Shown: piece by piece, positions 61,761-64,000 of the stretch
Layout: the number at the start of each line of letters is the position of its first letter
Numbering within the stretch: the first letter of the stretch is position 1
Assembly: GCA_900635465.1 (NCBI GenBank)
Contig: LR134135.1
Location: 744,001 to 808,000 of the forward strand
Length of the DNA: 64,000 bases
Direction of reading: 5' to 3'
Origin: Lelliottia amnigena
GTDB lineage: Bacteria > Pseudomonadota > Gammaproteobacteria > Enterobacterales > Enterobacteriaceae
The notes under the pieces: model-generated
What the model saw: the letters and a program-made list of their open reading frames with translations, nothing else
The model's database searches: none
What the model was told of the DNA's origin: nothing
Translations under genes and position numbers: made by a program

Positions 61761-62306
61761 ATGGCGCTGAAAGCGACAATTTATAAAGCGGTAGTTAATG
61801 TAGCCGATCTTGACCGCAACCAGTTTCTCGATGCGTCGCTAACGCTGGCGCGTCACCCTTCAGAAACCCAGGAACGCATGATGCTGCGCCTGCTGGCGTG
61901 GATTAAATATGCCAACGATCGGTTGCAGTTCACGCGGGGATTAAGTGCCGAAGAAGAGCCAGAAGCGTGGCTAAAGAACGATCATCTTGGCATCGATTTG
62001 TGGATCGAACTCGGTCTGCCTGATGAACGTCGCATTAAGAAAGCCTGCACGCAGTCCGCAGAGGTGGCGATATTTGCTTATAATCAGCGTGCAGCTGAGA
62101 TTTGGTGGCAGCAAAACCAACGAAAATGCGCGCAGTATTCGCATCTTTCTGTCTGGTATCTGGATGATGAACAGCTGGCACAGCTGAGTGATTTTGCAGG
62201 AAGAACAATGGCTTTACAGGCAACGATTCAGGATGGGGCGATCTGGTTGTCTGATTCACAGAATAATCTGGAAATACATCTCACCGCGTGGCAGTCCCCG
62301 TTATGA
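61761..62306 (+). CDS. yaeQ: Conserved protein YaeQ (PD-(D/E)xK fold)
   Basis: 181 aa, E. coli length. YaeQ proteins have a PD-(D/E)xK nuclease-like fold by structure; a role in transcription (suppression of rfaH defects) was proposed and later questioned. Conserved segments are [41 protein letters not shown] (about 75-94) and [13 protein letters not shown]. The ATGA overlap with arfB (yaeJ) shows translational coupling. Ribosome site gaatggagttta. Confidence 0.94.
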   Translation: MALKATIYKAVVNVADLDRNQFLDASLTLARHPSETQERMMLRLLAWIKYANDRLQFTRGLSAEEEPEAWLKNDHLGIDLWIELGLPDERRIKKACTQSAEVAIFAYNQRAAEIWWQQNQRKCAQYSHLSVWYLDDEQLAQLSDFAGRTMALQATIQDGAIWLSDSQNNLEIHLTAWQSPL

Positions 62307-62725
62307 TCGCGTTGTCCCGCACCGTTAGCATTCCTGACAGCGAGCTTGAGATCACGGCGATTCGTGCGCAGGGCGCGGGTGGGCAACATGTTAATAAAGC
62401 CTCAACAGCTATCCATCTGCGCTTTGACATTCGGGCCTCTAGTCTGCCAGAGTCTTATAAAGAGGCTTTGCTTGCGGCCAGTCATCACCTCATTACCAGT
62501 GATGGCGTGATCATTATTAAGGCGCAGGAGTATCGCAGCCAGGAGTTAAATCGCGAAGCCGCGCTTGCGCGCCTGGTCGCGCTGATCAAAGAATTAACCG
62601 TCGTGCAGAAAAGCCGTCGGGCAACCCGACCTACGCGCGCGTCAAAAGAGCGCCGGTTGTCATCGAAAGCGCAAAAGTCCACAGTGAAATCACTGCGCGG
62701 TAAAATTCGACGGTCTTCTGATTAA
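62303..62725 (+). CDS. arfB: Alternative ribosome-rescue factor ArfB (YaeJ)
   Basis: Peptidyl-tRNA hydrolase that frees ribosomes stalled on mRNA without a stop codon. 140 aa; ATG 62303 overlaps the yaeQ stop. The GGQ motif is seen in [15 protein letters not shown] (about 22-36). The basic C-terminal tail that enters the empty mRNA channel is plain ([22 protein letters not shown]...RGKIRR). There is no anticodon-recognition domain, as expected for this release-factor-like protein. Confidence 0.97.
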   Translation: MIALSRTVSIPDSELEITAIRAQGAGGQHVNKASTAIHLRFDIRASSLPESYKEALLAASHHLITSDGVIIIKAQEYRSQELNREAALARLVALIKELTVVQKSRRATRPTRASKERRLSSKAQKSTVKSLRGKIRRSSD

Positions 62726-62759
62726 CGAACCGGGACACCCAATTTATAAGGAATTCATC

Positions 62760-63458
62760 GTGAAAACAGCGATATTGTCAGTGCTCGCAGCCTCTACGCT
62801 CTTTGCACTTATTGGTTGTAACAATCGCACTGAAACGCAGGCGCTCCAACCGACGGAGTCGCAAGCGCTGAAGCCGATGCAGCAGAGCTGGCGCGGTGTT
62901 TTACCCTGCGCCGACTGCGAAGGCATTGAAACCACGCTGTTCCTGGAAAAGGACGGTTCATGGGTAATGAATCAGCGCTATCAAGGCGCAAAAGAACCGT
63001 CATCTTTCGCGACTTACGGTAAGTGGGAACGCACAGCCGAAAAGCTGATTCTGACGGATGCTGAAGGTGAGAAAACCTATTTCCGCCCGAAGGGCGAAGG
63101 AATGGAGATGCTCGATCGGGAAGGTCTTCCGATTGAATCTCAGTTCAATTATACGCTGGCACCGGTAAAAGTGGCCTTGCCATCGACTCCGATGCCGATG
63201 CGCGGCATGTATTTTTATATGGCGGACGCTGCGGTATTTACCGACTGTGCGACGGGCAAGAAAGTCAGTGTCGCCAACAATGCGCAACTGGAACGTGATT
63301 ATGCCGTGGCCCGTGGAAATGACAGTAAACCGGTTCTCTTGACCGTGGATGGCCACTTCACTCTGGAACCTAATCCGGATAGCGGCGAGATGGTTAAAAC
63401 GCTGGTGACGGATAAATCCGCTACGTTTGTGGCGGGTAAAGACTGCGAAACGAAATAA
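62760..63458 (+). CDS. nlpE: Outer-membrane lipoprotein NlpE (CutF)
   Basis: Lipoprotein that activates the Cpx envelope stress response on surface contact or misrouting; first found by copper tolerance. 232 aa from GTG 62760 after aaggaattcatc. Lipobox LIGC (about 17-20). N-terminal domain with CxxC motif (LPCADCEGIET, about 49-59). The C-terminal domain has a pair of cysteines in FTDCATGK and GKDCETK, matching the E. coli disulfide whose loss triggers Cpx. Its output reaches degP in this window. In E. coli yaeF lies between nlpE and proS; here it is missing. Confidence 0.95.
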   Translation: MKTAILSVLAASTLFALIGCNNRTETQALQPTESQALKPMQQSWRGVLPCADCEGIETTLFLEKDGSWVMNQRYQGAKEPSSFATYGKWERTAEKLILTDAEGEKTYFRPKGEGMEMLDREGLPIESQFNYTLAPVKVALPSTPMPMRGMYFYMADAAVFTDCATGKKVSVANNAQLERDYAVARGNDSKPVLLTVDGHFTLEPNPDSGEMVKTLVTDKSATFVAGKDCETK

Positions 63459-63479
63459 ACGGATTTCAACGCTGATAAT

Positions 63480-63507
63480 AAAAAGCCCCGCATTAGCGGG
63501 GCTTTTT
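63480..63507. terminator. Bidirectional terminator between nlpE and proS
   Basis: Perfect 12-bp stem AAAAAGCCCCGC/GCGGGGCTTTTT with loop ATTA. A and T runs on both sides allow it to serve both convergent genes. Confidence 0.92.
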
Positions 63508-63520
63508 GTCGGCTGGCGGC

Positions 63521-64000
63521 TTAGCCTTTGATAGCTTTCACAAGGTAATCAAGAATGTCGCCGGTCTTGATCATCTGCTTCTCACCGCTACGGCGGTATT
63601 TGTACTCAATGTCGTCGCTGTCGAGGTTACGATCGCCGATAACCACGGTGTGCGGGATGCCGATCAGTTCCATATCAGCAAACATCACGCCTGGACGTTC
63701 TTTACGGTCGTCCATCAGCACTTCAATACCCTGGGCGCGCAGCTCGCTGTACAGCTTCTCCGCCAGCTCCTGCACACGGTAAGATTTGTGCATGTTCATC
63801 GGCAGGATGGCCACCTGGAACGGTGCCAGATTATCTGGCCATACGATGCCACGTTCGTCGTGGTTCTGCTCAATCGCAGCAGCCACAACGCGCGTGACCC
63901 CGATACCATAACAACCCATCGTCAGGATCTGGTTACGACCATCTTCGCCCTGAACAGAAGCGTTAAGCGCCTCGGAATATTTGGTGCCTAGCTGGAAGAT
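63521..64000 (-). CDS. proS: Prolyl-tRNA synthetase ProS, C-terminal part
   Basis: Partial: the 5' end lies beyond the right edge of the window. About 159 residues are visible, including the class II motif 3 region ([28 protein letters not shown]) and the anticodon-binding domain ([13 protein letters not shown]...[36 protein letters not shown]...). The protein ends in DYLVKAIKG, as in E. coli. Essential; attaches proline to its tRNA. Convergent with nlpE. Confidence 0.97.
   Translation of the reverse strand: MFQLGTKYSEALNASVQGEDGRNQILTMGCYGIGVTRVVAAAIEQNHDERGIVWPDNLAPFQVAILPMNMHKSYRVQELAEKLYSELRAQGIEVLMDDRKERPGVMFADMELIGIPHTVVIGDRNLDSDDIEYKYRRSGEKQMIKTGDILDYLVKAIKG

Overview
The window is a chromosomal backbone segment from an enterobacterium (Enterobacteriaceae). 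Nearly every predicted protein resembles its Escherichia coli K-12 counterpart as I remember it, and gene order follows the K-12 region from yadG to proS almost exactly. Fine differences point to a relative such as Enterobacter, Lelliottia, Leclercia, Kluyvera or Citrobacter rather than Escherichia itself: no yad fimbrial operon between panB and folK, no rpnC, yaeI or yaeF, and a family of CCCTCACCCC...GGGAGAGGG intergenic repeats. The genus cannot be fixed from memory alone. I found no prophage, insertion sequence, CRISPR array, tRNA, rRNA or genomic island.

Layout. 1-3677 (+): the ABC exporter pair yadGH, a PTS EIIA-like protein (yadI) and a polysaccharide deacetylase (yadE). 3679-10707 (-): pantothenate genes panD, panC and panB, then folK, pcnB (apparently with the conserved AUU start), gluQ, dksA, sfsA and thpR. 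10781-22126 (+): helicase hrpB, penicillin-binding protein 1B (mrcB), and the ferrichrome system fhuA-fhuC-fhuD-fhuB behind a Fur-box-like site. 22207-32309: hemL (-), clcA and erpA (+), yadS-btuF-mtnN (-), then dgt, degP and cdaR (+). 32393-37281 (-): yaeH, dapD, glnD, map.

37282-57056 (+) is the large essential block. It starts with the rpsB promoter and the autoregulatory S2 leader (t44/tff), then rpsB, tsf, pyrH, frr, dxr, uppS, cdsA, rseP, bamA, skp, lpxD, fabZ, lpxA, lpxB, rnhB, dnaE and accA. These genes link translation, UMP synthesis, isoprenoid and phospholipid precursors, lipid A, outer-membrane assembly, DNA replication and fatty-acid synthesis. 57157-64000 holds ldcC, yaeR, tilS, rof/yaeP (-), yaeQ, arfB, nlpE and the 3' end of proS (-), which runs off the right edge.

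The most striking feature is that seven genes (thpR, hemL, degP, dxr, rseP, rnhB, tilS) are each interrupted by exactly one single-base indel, usually in a short G/C or A/T run. Removing or adding one base restores a full-length protein of the family's usual size. Because hemL, dxr, rseP and tilS are essential or nearly so, sequencing or assembly error is more likely than real gene decay. I annotate them as genes with frameshifts.

I did not find a convincing new multi-gene system. The best candidates for something under-described are non-coding: a promoter-plus-terminator unit in the dxr-uppS gap that could make a short RNA or act as an attenuator, a set of near-identical GGCAACC/GGTTGCC terminators (two of them flanking a palindromic repeat), and conserved hairpins between bamA-skp, lpxD-fabZ and fhuA-fhuC.
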